64,000 nucleotides of DNA from Evernia prunastri (lineage: Eukaryota; Ascomycota; Lecanoromycetes; Lecanorales; Parmeliaceae), in NCBI GenBank assembly GCA_003184365.1, contig NKYR01000045.1:226337-290336 (forward strand). Reading direction: 5' to 3'. Within the stretch, counting starts at the first letter, position 1. Every line of letters starts with the position of its first letter. Positions 1-12,699 of this stretch are shown one piece after another. The position numbers and the translations under genes are program-made. A model generated the notes under the pieces. It saw only the letters and a program-made list of their open reading frames with translations. It did no database searches and was not told the origin of the DNA.

Positions 1-486
1 ATATATATTTGAAAAATATTAATTATATAAGTATAGAGAAATCACGAGATCTTAGGTGCTCGAAGGGAATCTCGAAAGTGATTCGAAAGTAACCAGAAAG
101 CGAACGTTCTGGGTTTTCGAGTAGCGTAAACTAGTAAAAAACTTTCAATCAATACTAACTTAATTAACTCTTAGCCGATTTTCAAAATTCTCAAAGATAT
201 TAATATAATAGATCTTTAGTTTCAATATTTTTTTTGAAGATTTAAATCATATTAATTGTATAAGCGTAGATAAAGAAATTTTAAAATTTGTAAAAAGAAA
301 AGTTCTAGTCACGTAATAAAACACTTGACAAAAAAATCTTATTTTCTTCTCTTATAATAATCTTTTTATATAATCTATATATAAAAGATTTAAATTTATA
401 ATCAATATTTATTGAAATCGAGTAAAAACTCGCTAAGTTAGTATTCAATCAAAAACCTCTTATTAAAATTAATTCGATTAATCTAT

Positions 487-1069
487 TAAAATGTAAATAT
501 AATCTAGATTAAGCTTTTTCGAGTATCTATCTATTTTTAATAGATTATAAATTCGAATAATCGAGTGAAAAAGATTTCGAAATATTTAAAACGATTTCGT
601 CTTGATAAAGATTTAAAGTCGAAGATTTAAGCTCGATTATAATATATATCTAATAGTCAAATTTTTAAGACGTCGCGCTTAAAGCTAACTCGATCTTCGT
701 ATATTTTCGCTCTTTAGTTTTTTAAATTCGATTTCATTTAAGAGTTATATTAAAATTTGAATATTATCTAAATTAAGCTTTTTTTAATATCGATCTTTTT
801 AATAAATTATAAGCTCGAATAATCGAGTGAGATAAGATTTCGAAATTTTCGAAATAATTTCGTCTTAGTAAAGATTTAGAGTCGAGAATTCAAGTTCGAC
901 TATAATATACGATAGTCAAATTTCTTTCTACGTCGCGCTTAAAGCTAACTCGACCTTCGTATACTTTCGCTCTTATCTCTTAATATTGATTCTATTTAAG
1001 AGTCGTATTAGAATATAAATATAATTTAGATTAAGCTCTTTCGAGTATCTATCTATTTTTGACATAAGC
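487..1069. repeat. Tandem repeat, about 260-bp unit, 2.2 copies
   Basis: Unit 1 is 487-750, unit 2 is 751-1008 and a partial unit 3 starts at 1009. Each begins with a TAaAATnTAAATAT-like stretch, and units 1 and 2 both contain the words TCGAATAATCGAGTGA and GTCGCGCTTAAAGCTAACTCGA. The copies differ mainly by transitions. The third copy loses similarity shortly before the LTR element at 1093. This is probably a degenerate satellite or a tandem duplication inside an old transposon. Confidence 0.7.
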
Positions 1070-1092
1070 GAATATCTAAAGTCTAATGTCTT

Positions 1093-2125
1093 TGTTACGG
1101 TTATTGCAGATGTCTTCTATAGACGCTTCTATCAGAAGAGATCGAAGAAGCGAAGGATAGCGCCTTGGCAAATATGGCTACAAAAGCAGCTTTCTTCATA
1201 GCCTTCTCAATCAACAGCTTATTACACTATTATTCTAAATCTATTAATTTCATTAATTTATTATTAAGTTTATCATATTCGTTATAAATAATAGTAATAT
1301 TCGTATTACTTATAAGTATTATATTATACTTATAAGCAGATCTAGATCGTTCTTATTATTAAACTATACTTATTAAAACCTTATTTTATTATTGCGAAGT
1401 ATACTTTATTAGAGTTATTTAGTCTTCGTATCGTCTAATATATTTTTTTATTAGTCGTTTTACAATATTATTAGAAAGATTACTATAGTTCGATAAAGTC
1501 TAAATCTCATTAATTAGTTTATATATAATTCTTTTATTAGATTTATTAAGTATTAATAGTTAATGCAATAATTCTTTCATTAAAGCGTCAATGATTAGTT
1601 TTAATAGAAGTACATATAACATATTATGACAGCATGCACTATCTCAGATCGATATAAAGTAGTCTATTCTACTAATCAGCAATCAGCTATTTACGACATC
1701 TACTCGCTATAATATTCAATTAGCATATCTATAGCTTAATCTCATTAGCTATAAAAGTCTTTCGCAGTTATTTCTTATTTTAACATCTTATTTATTTATA
1801 ACTACGACTAGACTTATAAAGTATAAAAAAGAGTATTAAATAAAGCATAAAAACGAGTATAAAATAAAGCAAAAAATAAAGCATAAAATGAAGTCACGAG
1901 AGAGTGACATTTTCATTATTTTGTCGATAATTGTTACGATTATTATAGAAGTCTTCTACAGACGCTTCTATCTGAAGAGATCGAAGAAGCGAAAAATAGC
2001 GTCTTGACAAATATAACTACAAAGGTAGCTTTCTTTATAGTCTTCTCAATTAATAATTTATTACACTATTATTTTAAATTCATTGATTTCATTAATTTGT
2101 CATTAAGTTTATTATATTCGTTATA
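1093..2125. mobile_element. Miniature LTR retrotransposon (TRIM-like) with 5-bp target-site duplication
   Basis: Two direct repeats of exactly 194 bp (1093-1286 and 1932-2125) both start TGTTACG and end TTATA. They enclose about 645 bp with no coding capacity. The 5-mer GTCTT stands directly before the first (1088-1092) and directly after the second (2126-2130), as expected for an LTR-element target-site duplication. The 3' end TA instead of the usual CA fits a C-to-T change. The second copy is more AT-rich than the first. The total of about 1.03 kb is too short for gag-pol, so this is either a TRIM or an internally deleted element. A purine-rich tandem stretch (about 1825-1900) lies upstream of the second LTR. 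Confidence 0.75.
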
Positions 2126-3269
2126 GTCTTTCAATATCATATAGATATATATTTAATAACTTTATTTTAAAATCGTTATTATTATTTTTAATATCGCTGA
2201 AATTCGTAAATAAAGATAAAACTTTAGTCGTAAATTAATTAATGTAAGTAAATTATTATATCTCTTTTTTATATAAAGTAGTTTCTTTTTTTAATTTAAT
2301 CTTTTTATTTAAAATTTAATTGTTTTAAATATTTAGACGAATAATAAAAAAATCGAGTTAAGAAGTTATTATCTTCGTTATTTTTTAAAGTATTTAAATT
2401 TCGATTTATTATCTTTATTAATATTATAGTAGAAATATATTGTAAATTTATTACAACTAGACGTTTTAATATAAAACGATATTTAATTAGCGTTTTTAAA
2501 ATGTTAGATACATTCGTATAAAGCTTTTAAGAGATTAGAGATAATAATATATTTAGATCGAATTACGACGATAATGAAAATAATTCTTTACTTAATAATA
2601 CTACGCCTCGAAAAGATGTAAGATAATATAATATTTGAGAAATTTCTTTTATATTAATATATATAAAATAATAAGATAGAACTAATCTAAAATATTTTAA
2701 ACTTATATGTGTAGTTAATCAAAAAATCGAAGTTTCTACACTCTTTAATATAGCGTGCTTAGTTAATTCGTTAGATCTTTCGAGCGTAGAAATATCAAAA
2801 TTTAAATATATTTCTCTTACAACTTAGATAACTTTTTGTTTTTCTATTACTTCTTGAAGATTTTTTTTAACTTATATAAACTTTTATACTCTATTTAGAA
2901 AATTAGATTTTTTTAAAATCGATCTTATAAATATTAATAACTATTAAATTAAAACTTTTTATCCTTTAGAAATTAATAGTTTTCTTTTAATAACATATAT
3001 TTTAATAAGAAAATCTTATTATATAGTAGTAAATTTAGTAGTTTAATAGAACGATAAAATCTTTAGAAATTGTAGTATTATTTAGATTCGATTTCGAGCT
3101 GCGCGAAAAAAAAGAAAAATTTGAAAATTGAAAAAAATTAAATTAAATAAGAAGAAAAAAGTCTACTAAATAAATTTCGACTATTAATAATTGATTGCAA
3201 ATTAAAAGATAAGACAAGTTTAGTTTTTTGATCTTTATCGGCAAATCTAGATTTAAAAAATAAGTAAGA

Positions 3270-3860
3270 ATTGCGCGAGATGCGTAGAAAATGCGTAGAA
3301 TGCGTAGAATAAGTAGAAGGAGTTTATGTTAATTGCTATACGTAGAATAAGTAACTTCACTCTAGTTATAGTAGAATAAGTAGTATAAGTAAAATTAAGT
3401 TACTTATTCTACGCATCGCATTTAGAGTAACTTCGAAATTTATATATAATTAATCTCAAAGATTGCGATAGTTAAGTAGTTTATTTCATTAATAATTAAC
3501 GATATTATAATAAGATCGTACGACGTTAATTATTTATTTCTGTCAAAAATTTAGTTAAAATTCATATAAATAAACTTAGTTTTTCACGAGCGTGAATAAT
3601 TATCGTCGTAGAATCTTGTCGTTGTAACGTAGATTCTTTAAAAAAAAAAAAAAAAAAAAAGATTAATTGCGCGTTAATAGTAAAGTTGCTTATAATAGAT
3701 TATGCGTAGAGTCAACTTACTTATTCTACGTATAGTCTACTTATTTTTGTGTGAAGTTACTCACTCTGCGTATAGTAGCAATGCGTAGAATACGCAACTC
3801 AGCTTTACTATACGTAGACTATATACGTAGAATACGTAGAATACGCAAATTCGATTTTAG
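3270..3860. repeat. Two clusters of a short motif in both orientations
   Basis: The motif TGCGTAGAATAAGTA and its reverse complement TACTTATTCTACGCA occur many times at about 3278-3420 and again at about 3700-3850, with a spacer of about 280 bp that includes a poly-A run (3642-3660). Dense inverted short motifs at both ends resemble the subterminal transposase-binding repeats of some DNA transposons, such as hAT. No terminal inverted repeat or target-site duplication was located, so the assignment to a transposon is inference. Confidence 0.5.
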
Positions 3861-4014
3861 AATAAACTTTTTAAATTTGTCGATGTTTTTATTACTCGCA
3901 TTATAAATTAAATTTATAAATCTATACTTATATAAAATAATATAAGAGATTTATAAAAGAGATTTTTTAAAAAAATATACTTTATATTATATAACGAAAA
4001 TTTAAATATCGTAT

Positions 4015-4195
4015 AATTTAATATAGATATAGATATAGATATAAATATAAATATAGATATAGATATAAATATAAATATAAATATAGATATAAATAGAAAT
4101 AGAAATAGAAATAGAAATAGAAATAGAAATAGAAATAGAAATATATAAATAGAAATAATAACTAGAATAATAACTAGAATAATAACTAAAAGATA
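4015..4195. repeat. Microsatellite tract
   Basis: Consecutive simple repeats: (ATAGAT)n with variants, then (AAATAG)n, then three units of TAATAACTAGAA. No other content is visible. Confidence 0.9.
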
Positions 4196-4340
4196 ATTAT
4201 TTTATAATTATATACGATAATCAAATAATATACTTATTATAGTTATATAGTTATATAATCTAAAGAATTTTAGTCTCTATAGTCTCTATAGTCGTCGTAA
4301 TCTTTTAAAGTTACTAAAGCGATAAAGATATCTCTATTAC

Positions 4341-4660
4341 ATCGGCAATTCGGAGGATCGGCTCGAAAAAACCAATGTTGCCGACTTTGCGCCGAGCTCC
4401 CGAAGCTAATTTCGAAGCTAGCCTCGAGGAAAACTCGTAATTTTCATGTTCGGGTGTCGTTCGAGTGTCGTTTTAGTAACTTCGAACTCAGTTTCGATGT
4501 TAAAATTCAAAAAATTGATATTCTTTCAGCGCACAGTCTCTCGAACGTACTCGCTAAGAGTATATTTCTATAAAACTCAACGTCTCAAATTTATAATTTC
4601 CAAAAATCATCGATTAGAGCGATTTCTACGATCGTATATTATATTTAAATTATTATAAAC
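4341..4660 (+). repeat. Dispersed repeat, left copy (inverted relative to 13075-13391)
   Basis: The stretch beginning ATCGGCAATTCGGAG and running through CTCGAGGAAAACTCG, ATCATCGATTAGAGCGATT and beyond is matched in reverse complement at 13391 down to about 13075. The matched tract is about 320 bp long, with transition-type differences. It probably marks one end of a transposon of which this window holds two copies in opposite orientation. Confidence 0.7.
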
Positions 4661-6223
4661 GTCGAAAGATTAAAGATAATCTATTATTTATAAATTAAAG
4701 TATTATAACGTATTAAAATATTTATAAATAAATCTCTCTCTCTATTAAGCGCGATAGTTATAGATAATTTTTAAATATTTAATAAGAAAAAATAATATAT
4801 TTAAAATAATAAATTTATTTTATTTTATTACGAAAGTTTATTAATTAAATTAAGATAATACGAGATAAAGTTATAAATAAGATTAATAATATCGACGAAA
4901 CTCGCATCTTTATTCACGAAATCGATCTCGTTAATTTTAATTTTAATTTATTAATTACTATTAAATATTGTAAGTCGTATTAGATTTTGTTAAATAATTT
5001 ATTGTTATCTATTCTTATATCGTGAATATCGATCTCGTCGTCGATAAGAGAAAATAGAAAACGACGAATTATTCGATATTTAATATCGAATTAAATCTTT
5101 AACAAATTTTAACGAATTTAATAAAAGTAGAAATATAATAATTTTATAGATAATACGAAGAATATAAAAATTAAAGATAATAATTTTATGAAAATAATAA
5201 GATATAAAGAGAAAAATTATCAACGAAGATAGTCGTTAAGATTTATTAAAAAGTCTATTAAGAAATATATAAGATAATAGTAGATTACTAAAGATTAATT
5301 ATTATAATAGATATTATCGTAAAAGATAAAGATATATAATCTCTCTTCGACTACTCTATTCCATTTTCGAGAATTAATATTCCTATAGATTAAACGTGAT
5401 TATCGTATTCTGACAAGCTTAGTTAGAATCTTAGTAAGTCTGTTACACGTAGATAATATAGACGTATTATTTAATTAAGATTTAGATAATTTCGATAAAT
5501 ATAATTAAAATGATTAGATAATGTATCTATTATAGCTATAAGAGAGTCTTTTAAAGTAATCGTTATTTCTCTTATTATTAATTCTAGACGTTATAATATA
5601 CGCTTTATAAGAGTAAAAGAAAAAAAGAAGTATTAATAAAGAAATCAATCTTAGTAATATTAAGAATCGAAGATATTTATTTACGAACGACTTCTTTAAG
5701 AAATACGATATTACGTTATATCGACTTTTTATATAGTCTTAAATTCAGCTAATTAAGAAGTTATAGCAGTTTAATATATTGTTAGAGGGTTTAAATCACT
5801 TTTTTTTGCTGTGAAATTGTGAAACTATAAAATTGTGGTTATAATGTTCATGCGAAATAAAGATATCGCGAGACTTTCACGGCAAAAATCCACGCGAAAG
5901 ATATCTCGAAATTTCGCGTGAATTTTTAATCATGAATTTATAAATCTATAATTAAAAATCGAGATTTAAAACTAATTTAATATATAACTTCTTAGATGCT
6001 ATTTAAAATAGAAACATTAAGTTATTTAATAAACTATTAAGAAAATAAATCTATATATTTTATTTTATAGAAATATTTTATAAAAATAATTCGTTGAAAA
6101 GTGAGAAGGATTTTAACAATTTCTCGATTTTAATAAAAAATAACTTGATCTATGAATAATTCGTAGCGCACTAAAAAAAATATCACAAATCCACAAATCC
6201 ACAGATCCACGGCAAGAAAGAAG

Positions 6224-6241
6224 AGTGGTCTAAAACTCCCT
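6224..6241 (+). repeat. Inverted-repeat boundary word, left of MSW1
   Basis: AGTGGTCTAAAACTCCCT, at the junction between the AT-rich block and the MSW1 island, recurs inverted at 8558-8575 (AGGGAGTTTCAGACCACT) with one difference. Its position at both edges of the AT-rich DNA suggests it is the terminus of the flanking repeat family. Confidence 0.6.
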
Positions 6242-6462
6242 GTTATATCATAACTCTATATTTGCTGCTGAGAGATAATTAATTACCCCATCAAAATTAG
6301 GTGCGAGAAGCATCTGGCTCCCGCCTTCGTCAATGGTTTTGAAAACAACTGTAGACTGAGCGGTTCTTGTTAACGAGCGCGTGTTGTTATTAGCCTTGAA
6401 GGCTTGTCTAGCGCAGCGGGCTAACCTGATGGCAGAGACGTGCATGTACTCGAACACCAGCA

Positions 6463-7885
6463 ATGTTATCTACCATCCGATGGCATCCTCGACTTGGATA
6501 TCATCGGCCTAGCTGGCCTTGGCATTGGAATTCTGCTTGGAGAGATGTCATAAGCGGGCTTAATCAACATAGGCAGCTATTGCATGCATCACATACCAAA
6601 GCACATGTTATATTTTCCGGCATTCAGCCCACGGGCGTTCCTCATCTTGGGAACTACCTAGGTGCTTTGCAGCAATGGGCTCGACTGCAAAGTGAAGCCT
6701 CACCTTCCACTCAATTACTATACTCTATCGTTGACCTGCACGCCATCACGACCAACCAGGATGCGGTTCAGCTACGTATATGGAAACGAGAGACTTTGGC
6801 GACCCTCTTGGCTGTCGGCTTGGATCCTGAGCGATCGACCATTTTTTATCAATCTGCAGTATAAACTCATGACACCACCACGACGCCTGCTGGCTTATAT
6901 GTGCTGAGGATCTGCAGGTTCCGGAGCACACGGAGTTAATGTGGATATTGAGCTGTGCAGCCTCCGTGGGATACCTTTCTCGCATGACACAATGGAAGGT
7001 TTGTTACGATGGGGATAAGACCTGAAAAGATTGTCTGTCCATCTTAATTGATTGTCTCCAGAGCAAAATCACCTTGTCAAACGAGATATCGGCACTAGAC
7101 TCCACGGGTGCAAAAGCAAGACTCAAATTGGGGCTTTTTTCCTATCCTGTGCTGCAGGCCGCCGATATTCTACTTTACGGGTATGGCTTCTATACTTGGT
7201 GGTGATACTCTTCGCTAAGTTCTCCAGAGCTACTCATGTTCCGGTAGGAGAAGACCAGATACAGCATTTGGAGTTTGCAAGGCAATGCGCCGATCAATTC
7301 AACGCTGCCCATGGCGAAATCTTTGTGAAACCACAAACCGTCTTATGTGCGTCAAGCGACTAATCGTCTTTGTTTCCATCTGTCTTCTTCTAAACTTTGT
7401 CAGCATCTGCGAGGCGTGTTATGTCGCTCAAGGAGCCACATCTAAAAATGTCCAAATCCCATCAGGACTTCCGTTCCCGGATCCAATTAAATGATGGTCC
7501 AGAAATCATTGGTGACAAGGTCAGGCTTGCATTGACAGATTCAATTGCGGGAGTGTCGTATGACCCAGAACATCGGCCCGGTGTATCGAATCTTCTGGCC
7601 ATAATGTCGTACCTTGATGATCAAGGTAGGACAGCTGGAGAGCTTGCTCAATTGTACGACTCCATGAACATGCAGCAATTCAAAGCCAGGGTAACCAGTA
7701 CTATTTCCGAAAACCTAGCTACCACTCGAGACAAATATAATCGAATCATGAACAACGATGAGACTCACTATCTAGATGATATTGCCATCGAAGGCTCAAA
7801 CAAGGCCCGACTGCAAGCGGACAAGATGATGACCGCAGTACGCCAAGTGATAGGTTTAGAAAGTGCAGGGAGAGCGTTAGGGTGA
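6463..7885 (+). CDS. MSW1: Tryptophanyl-tRNA synthetase, mitochondrial
   Basis: Charges mitochondrial tRNA-Trp with tryptophan (class I aminoacyl-tRNA synthetase). Five exons give a 398-residue protein: 6463-6858, 6918-6998, 7062-7180, 7228-7346 and 7404-7885; all introns are GT-AG, 47-63 nt. The HIGH-type motif is HLGN at residues 61-64, preceded by SGIQPTG, and the KMSKS loop is at residues 253-257; both are intact. The first 50 residues are rich in Arg, His and Trp with almost no acidic residues, which fits a mitochondrial presequence. Length is close to the yeast enzyme. The start at 6463 is the only in-frame ATG that supplies such a leader, but an extra upstream exon is not excluded. The gene sits alone between two RIP-like AT-rich blocks and yet has no stop or frame break, so it appears functional. 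Confidence 0.9.
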
Positions 7886-8557
7886 GTTAGGGCGGGAGAT
7901 TAAAGCAGCAGGACACCCATTGTGGGGGCTAGAAGCTGTCCAAATGAAGTCATTGACGTCTTACCAAATTATCTTTGTGTACAAGCATCAAGACACGACA
8001 GTGCTTCGCTACAAACGCCAGCTCTAGATTTGAAAACTCGACTAAGGTTAGAGAAGCACTCTCGTCGAGCATGGGCCATGGACGACGGAGGAAGTGAGAA
8101 TGCAGCTCAGGCGATAGACCGAGAACATGTATACTTATACAGCCCACCCTGTGGTCCTTCAGCCGCTATGGAGCACCAGCACTCGGGTTCCATCATACTT
8201 GACTACTGCTAGAGCTTGCCTTATGTCGACTCGTAAACCGGTCGGGTCCATCCATCGGCTGAGGACTGGTTCTTCCCACACCGCACGCCGTAGACCTGTT
8301 CAGCATTCCGAAACGATGCGCACAATTCTGGATAGAGTCCAGCTAGTATTAGCAGAAGCATCAGACATGTTCTCGTAATCAATTCTGTCGTATTGGGGGG
8401 GGCTATTGTCACGCTCAAGGGAGGGATCACTCGACGATGCAAATGATAGTTAGGCGCTCGCTCATGATTCGATACTTATTTACGTACTCTCCATGCCCCA
8501 AATAATGTGTGCATAAGGCCCGGGATACCCAAAGTAGAAAGTCGAGTTTGTTACAAA
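7886..8557. other. 3' flank of MSW1, no gene seen
   Basis: Balanced base composition, short open frames on both strands, no family recognised. It probably includes the MSW1 3' UTR. It ends at the inverted boundary word at 8558-8575. Confidence 0.5.
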
Positions 8558-8575
8558 AGGGAGTTTCAGACCACT
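8558..8575 (-). repeat. Inverted-repeat boundary word, right of MSW1
   Basis: Reverse complement of the word at 6224-6241, with one G/A difference. It marks the return to AT-rich repeat DNA. Confidence 0.6.
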
Positions 8576-9362
8576 TTTTAAAAATCGGTGGAATAGTGGA
8601 ATTATAGGATTGTGGGAAAATGAACGATTAGCCAACGACTTTGGTGGTAAATCCTCTATTTCTTCAAGTCTCCACTACAATTCCACACGATCTCGAGACG
8701 TCTATTATAATTAACGAAGTATTAAATCGAGTAGATAATTAATTGATTTAAAGATAATAATACATTTAATTTTAATTTTCACGAGATTTAAGAAAAGATA
8801 AAAAAACACTCTATTTATCGATAAAGTTTTTAATTTATACTGTTCTACTCGTCTGCGAAGTTCTACTATTAGCTTATAACGATTATATAATAGATATACA
8901 ATCAAAATTATATTAGAACGCAACGATCTACAAGCTATTATAAAATGATCTCATAATTAATTTGTAGCGATTGTTATATTATTTAATCTATCTATAAAAG
9001 ATTAATAACTTTAATACGAAATTAATTATATAAACATTATAAATAATCTATATTTTTTCTATTATAGATATAATATAAAAATTATATCTTATTCGTCGAT
9101 AGATATACGCGAAATGTTATAAAAATTAATATTTATAGTTATTAATATTATAGATATAACAACGTCTATTACTTTTATCGGTAAAGATTTCGTTAAATAA
9201 CGAACTAGATAAATAGATAATAAAAAGTATAGAAAGATAAAGAATATAAAGAAAATATAAAATATAAAGAAAATGAAGAAGATAAAAAAGATAGAGAAGA
9301 TAAAGAAGATACTTATAAATTAGTATATATAAAAACATAAGATAGAACTAAGCTAAAAAAGC

Positions 9363-10758
9363 TTGAATTTATATGTGCAGTCAACAAAAGTGCAGATTGG
9401 TATACAATGCAGTAATGAGGCCAATGTTGACCTTTGCGGCCTCAATCTGGCATCAACCAAAGGGCACTTCAGAGGCCACCAAGAGTCATATAAGAAGGCT
9501 AGCAATTATTCAAANNNNNNNNNNNNNNNNNNNNNAATTATTATTGAATTATTAGCGGCCTCAATCTGGCATCAACCAAAGGGCACTTCAGAGGCCACCA
9601 AGAGTCATATAAAAAGGCTAGCAATTATTCAAAATGACTGCTTACGAACCGTTCTCGGTGCATTCAAAGCTACCCCAGTACCAGTTTTGGAGGCGGAAGC
9701 AGCAATTGCACCAATAGAAATCCAGCTTGACCGACTAGTGATGCAACAACAGGCCAGTGGTGGGATTCATCTGGTAACGCAGGAGGGAAACATGCACATA
9801 TGGAACAAACTGCAAGGCAAAAAGAAGAAGAAACGACTGATGCCGCCGTCCCCGGCAAAAGAGAAAGAGGCCTGGGCGCTTCGCTCCTTAGGAGTCAAAG
9901 AGTGGCATGAGGCGGCTTGTACAACAAGGAGGAAAAAGAACTGGATCAACCCAATCAAAGACGTAGAGGAATATCAAGACGTCAAAGCAATTGATCAAAG
10001 GGTCCAAGACTGGGCCCGTCAACAATGGCTAGATCGATGGTCCAGATATCAAGCGAAAATCTCTACATCGGTTAGAAGTCCGGCTCAGGAAGGCGGTCTC
10101 TTTGACAATAGATTCGATTACCACTCCAAGCTAAGGAAAGCAGAAAGCTCAATGGCAGTACAACTTCGAAGCGAGAAGATAGGTCTCAATGATTTTCTCT
10201 ATCGAATGAAGGTACCTGGTATTCGAAACGCTGAGTGCTCATGCGGCTGGAGAAAACAGACGGTCAAACACATATTACTGTTCTGCCCGGAACTGGCGAA
10301 AGAGAGAAGAGAACTCATTGAACAAGTCGGCACGTCAGATTATCGACAAATCTTGACACAGAAGCACGGAATACGCGCTGCCGCACGATGGATGATCAAA
10401 ATAGGACGTCTCGATCAATTCTCGCTGGCCCAAGAGCAATTGGCTCGGTCCAAATTACCGCTAGGACTAGACAAAGAAACCCAAAACAAGAAAAAGGGTA
10501 AGGANAGCAAAAAGAAGGCATAGATGGAGACAATCACGGAAACAATAGCGGCAGACTGAAAGAGAACGGAAGTGACAGTGGTTTGTGGCAACAACTTGAC
10601 AGTCAAAGACTAAGAGTTGACAACAATGATAACACGAGAGGATAAGTTGAAGTTTTTGTCCGAAAGGTTTCTTCAGCGCTACAAATATTCGAGGAACTCC
10701 CTGATTAGTAAAGTAGTTTACTAGATAGGCGTATTAAGCAATCAATCAATCAATCAAT
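9363..10758 (+). mobile_element. LINE (Tad1-like) retrotransposon, 3' fragment
   Basis: One open frame encodes the end of a fungal non-LTR retrotransposon ORF2. It includes the post-RT segment (YNAVMRPMLTFAASIWHQP, then CLRTVLGAFKATPV, typical of the region after the reverse transcriptase), a lysine-rich spacer, and a C-terminal CxC...HxxxxC zinc-knuckle-like motif (CSCGWRKQTVKHILLFC). No RNase H domain is seen between them. The reverse transcriptase core and ORF1 are missing, so the copy is 5'-truncated, as is common for LINEs. The 3' end carries a simple tail, (AATC)n at about 10740-10757. The reading frame is interrupted by an assembly gap (21 N, 9515-9535) and one ambiguous base (10505). 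Confidence 0.85.
9437..9634. other. Assembly gap flanked by duplicated sequence
   Basis: The 78 bases before the N run (9437-9514) reappear right after it (from about 9557 to 9634) with one difference (AAGAAGG versus AAAAAGG). Both copies encode the same LINE segment (AASIWHQPKGTSEATKSHI). This is best explained as two contig ends that overlap but were not merged; the true element would have one copy. Confidence 0.85.
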
Positions 10759-12699
10759 ATACGTTATAATAATTCTTTATCTTTATCGAAATAAAGTTTA
10801 TAATATTCTTTACATCTGCGTAAAAGAGACGATAAATTATTAAACGATAAAAGCTTATCGTATTTATTATAGATATTATATTAGATATTCTTTTAAGATT
10901 ATAATTCGTTGATAAAACTTAATATAATTAACGTATTTGATAACTTTAATAAATTACGACGAAGCTCTTCGTTTATATATTCGTACTTTAAATAAAACTT
11001 ATCTCGCTTCTATTAAAACTAGCTCTATATTCTTACTATAAATAAAAATATTATTAACGTAATTTACGAAATTAATTCGAGCGCGTATATCTTTAAGTAT
11101 ATATTAAATTACTTCGATAATAAATAGTAATCTTTTAAAAGAATCACGAAATCGAGTCTTTAAAATATTACATTATTTTTTAACACTATTTTAATCGTTT
11201 TTTAAGTCTATTCAAATAATATAAAATAATTTATTAATATTAGATATTAATAGTGTTTAATAGATAAGTATTTAGATTTTATTTAAGTAAAGCTATAATT
11301 ATAATATCACACTTTACTTTTAAGCGATTAATAAAATTAAAGATAGTATAATAAATATTGTAATTATTCTTAATTTCTATAATACATATATTAAAATTAA
11401 AATCGAAGTAATCTATATCGCGAGTTTAAAAGTACGACTGACATAATTATCTTTCTTTATTCTAAGAAATTTCATTTAACGATTATTAATTTATATCAAT
11501 TAAACGCATCGCATTAACTGTAATAAAGATTATTTAATCTATCTAAGTCTACGTAAAGATTTAAGTATTTATTATTAAATCTCTAAGAACGTTTTTCGTG
11601 AATATAAAAATAGAGATAACTCTTCTACGAGAGATTTTAATAGTCTCGTTAGATTAATCTAAAAAAAAAATCTTTAAACTAGTTTTAAAGTCGATAATAG
11701 AGATTCTTATAGAAAATTTTATAGAAAATCTCGTTGAACTAGTCTTAGTAAATAACGAATTATACTATCGATAGTAGTTAATTAGTTAAGATATTCGACG
11801 ATATTCGTAAATACGATCGACGAGTATCTTAAAGAAGCGTCGAAAGATCGAGATATCTATAATTTAATTGATGAAAAAAGCAGATGATTTAAACGATAAT
11901 CGCTTAAATTAACGTGTTATAGTAGAAACTAATAACTTAAAACGAGAATAATAATAATAGATATAATTAATAATAAGATTAATCTCGCGTGATATCTTAA
12001 ATAAATAAATCTTATTAGTGACTTCAATAAAGATATCGAGCTAAAAAACTATTTTAACAAGATCGTTATTGAGCGAGTTGGAGAAATTTAATAAAGTTAT
12101 AATAATTAAATATAAGCGAAAGTAATAAAGTAATTAGCAACTAAATTAATAGCTTAAAGAATTTATTAATAAAGATAATACTTTTAATAAGCTTATAACA
12201 ATATTGTATTATAAAGAACGTAAAGTAAGAAAAGCTTAATTAATTTATCTAGAAAGTAATTGCTTAAGTAGAAAATTATATAAAGAGACTACTATTAATC
12301 TAATTCGACTTCTTCTATTTCTTTAAGATAAAGTAATAAAAGCTTAATTAATCTATCTAGAAAGTAACTACTTAAGTAAAGAATTCTATAGAGAGATTAA
12401 TACTGGTCTGATTCGATTTCTTCTGTCTCTTTTAGATCTAATAAATCTACTAAAGACTTCTACGACAGTTATAGCCGTAATACTTTCTCTTAATTCTTTA
12501 CACTCTATTTTTTAACATCTTGAAAAGATTATCTTCGTAAGAAATTTAATTAAATCGTTTAAATTTAACATTTAAAATATAGTAATATTAATATAATATC
12601 GATAACTCGAGAAACTCGATTTCGAGAGCTAAATTAGGCTTTGAGTTTTTAGATTCGATAAGTATTAGTTATAGTATATAAAAGCTAGACGTAACTTTA

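Larger units (their letters stand above)
1..6216. repeat. AT-rich, RIP-like degenerate repeat block (left)
   Basis: Very AT-rich sequence with stop codons in every frame and no recognisable intact gene. Where two copies of a repeat can be compared (the 194-bp LTR pair at 1093 and 1932), the differences are mainly C-to-T and G-to-A, the pattern of RIP. The block holds a 260-bp tandem repeat, a miniature LTR element, a cluster of short inverted motifs, microsatellites and one copy of a repeat also found inverted at 13075-13391. The change to balanced base composition near 6200 is sharp. RIP is inference from the transition bias; no base-composition statistics were computed. Confidence 0.85.

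Noticed and set aside
487..1069. Repeat array as a CRISPR-like structure
   Set aside because: Eukaryotic context; 260-bp directly adjoining units without spacers.
6428..6552. A frame upstream of MSW1 encoding a Gly-rich stretch (DIIGLAGLGIGILLGEMS) like a flavin-binding motif
   Set aside because: Too short, ends at a stop, and overlaps the MSW1 leader in another frame; no further flavoprotein sequence follows.
9363..10523. LINE frame as a domesticated host gene
   Set aside because: Truncated, interrupted by the gap artefact, and ends in a normal LINE simple tail inside repeat-rich DNA.
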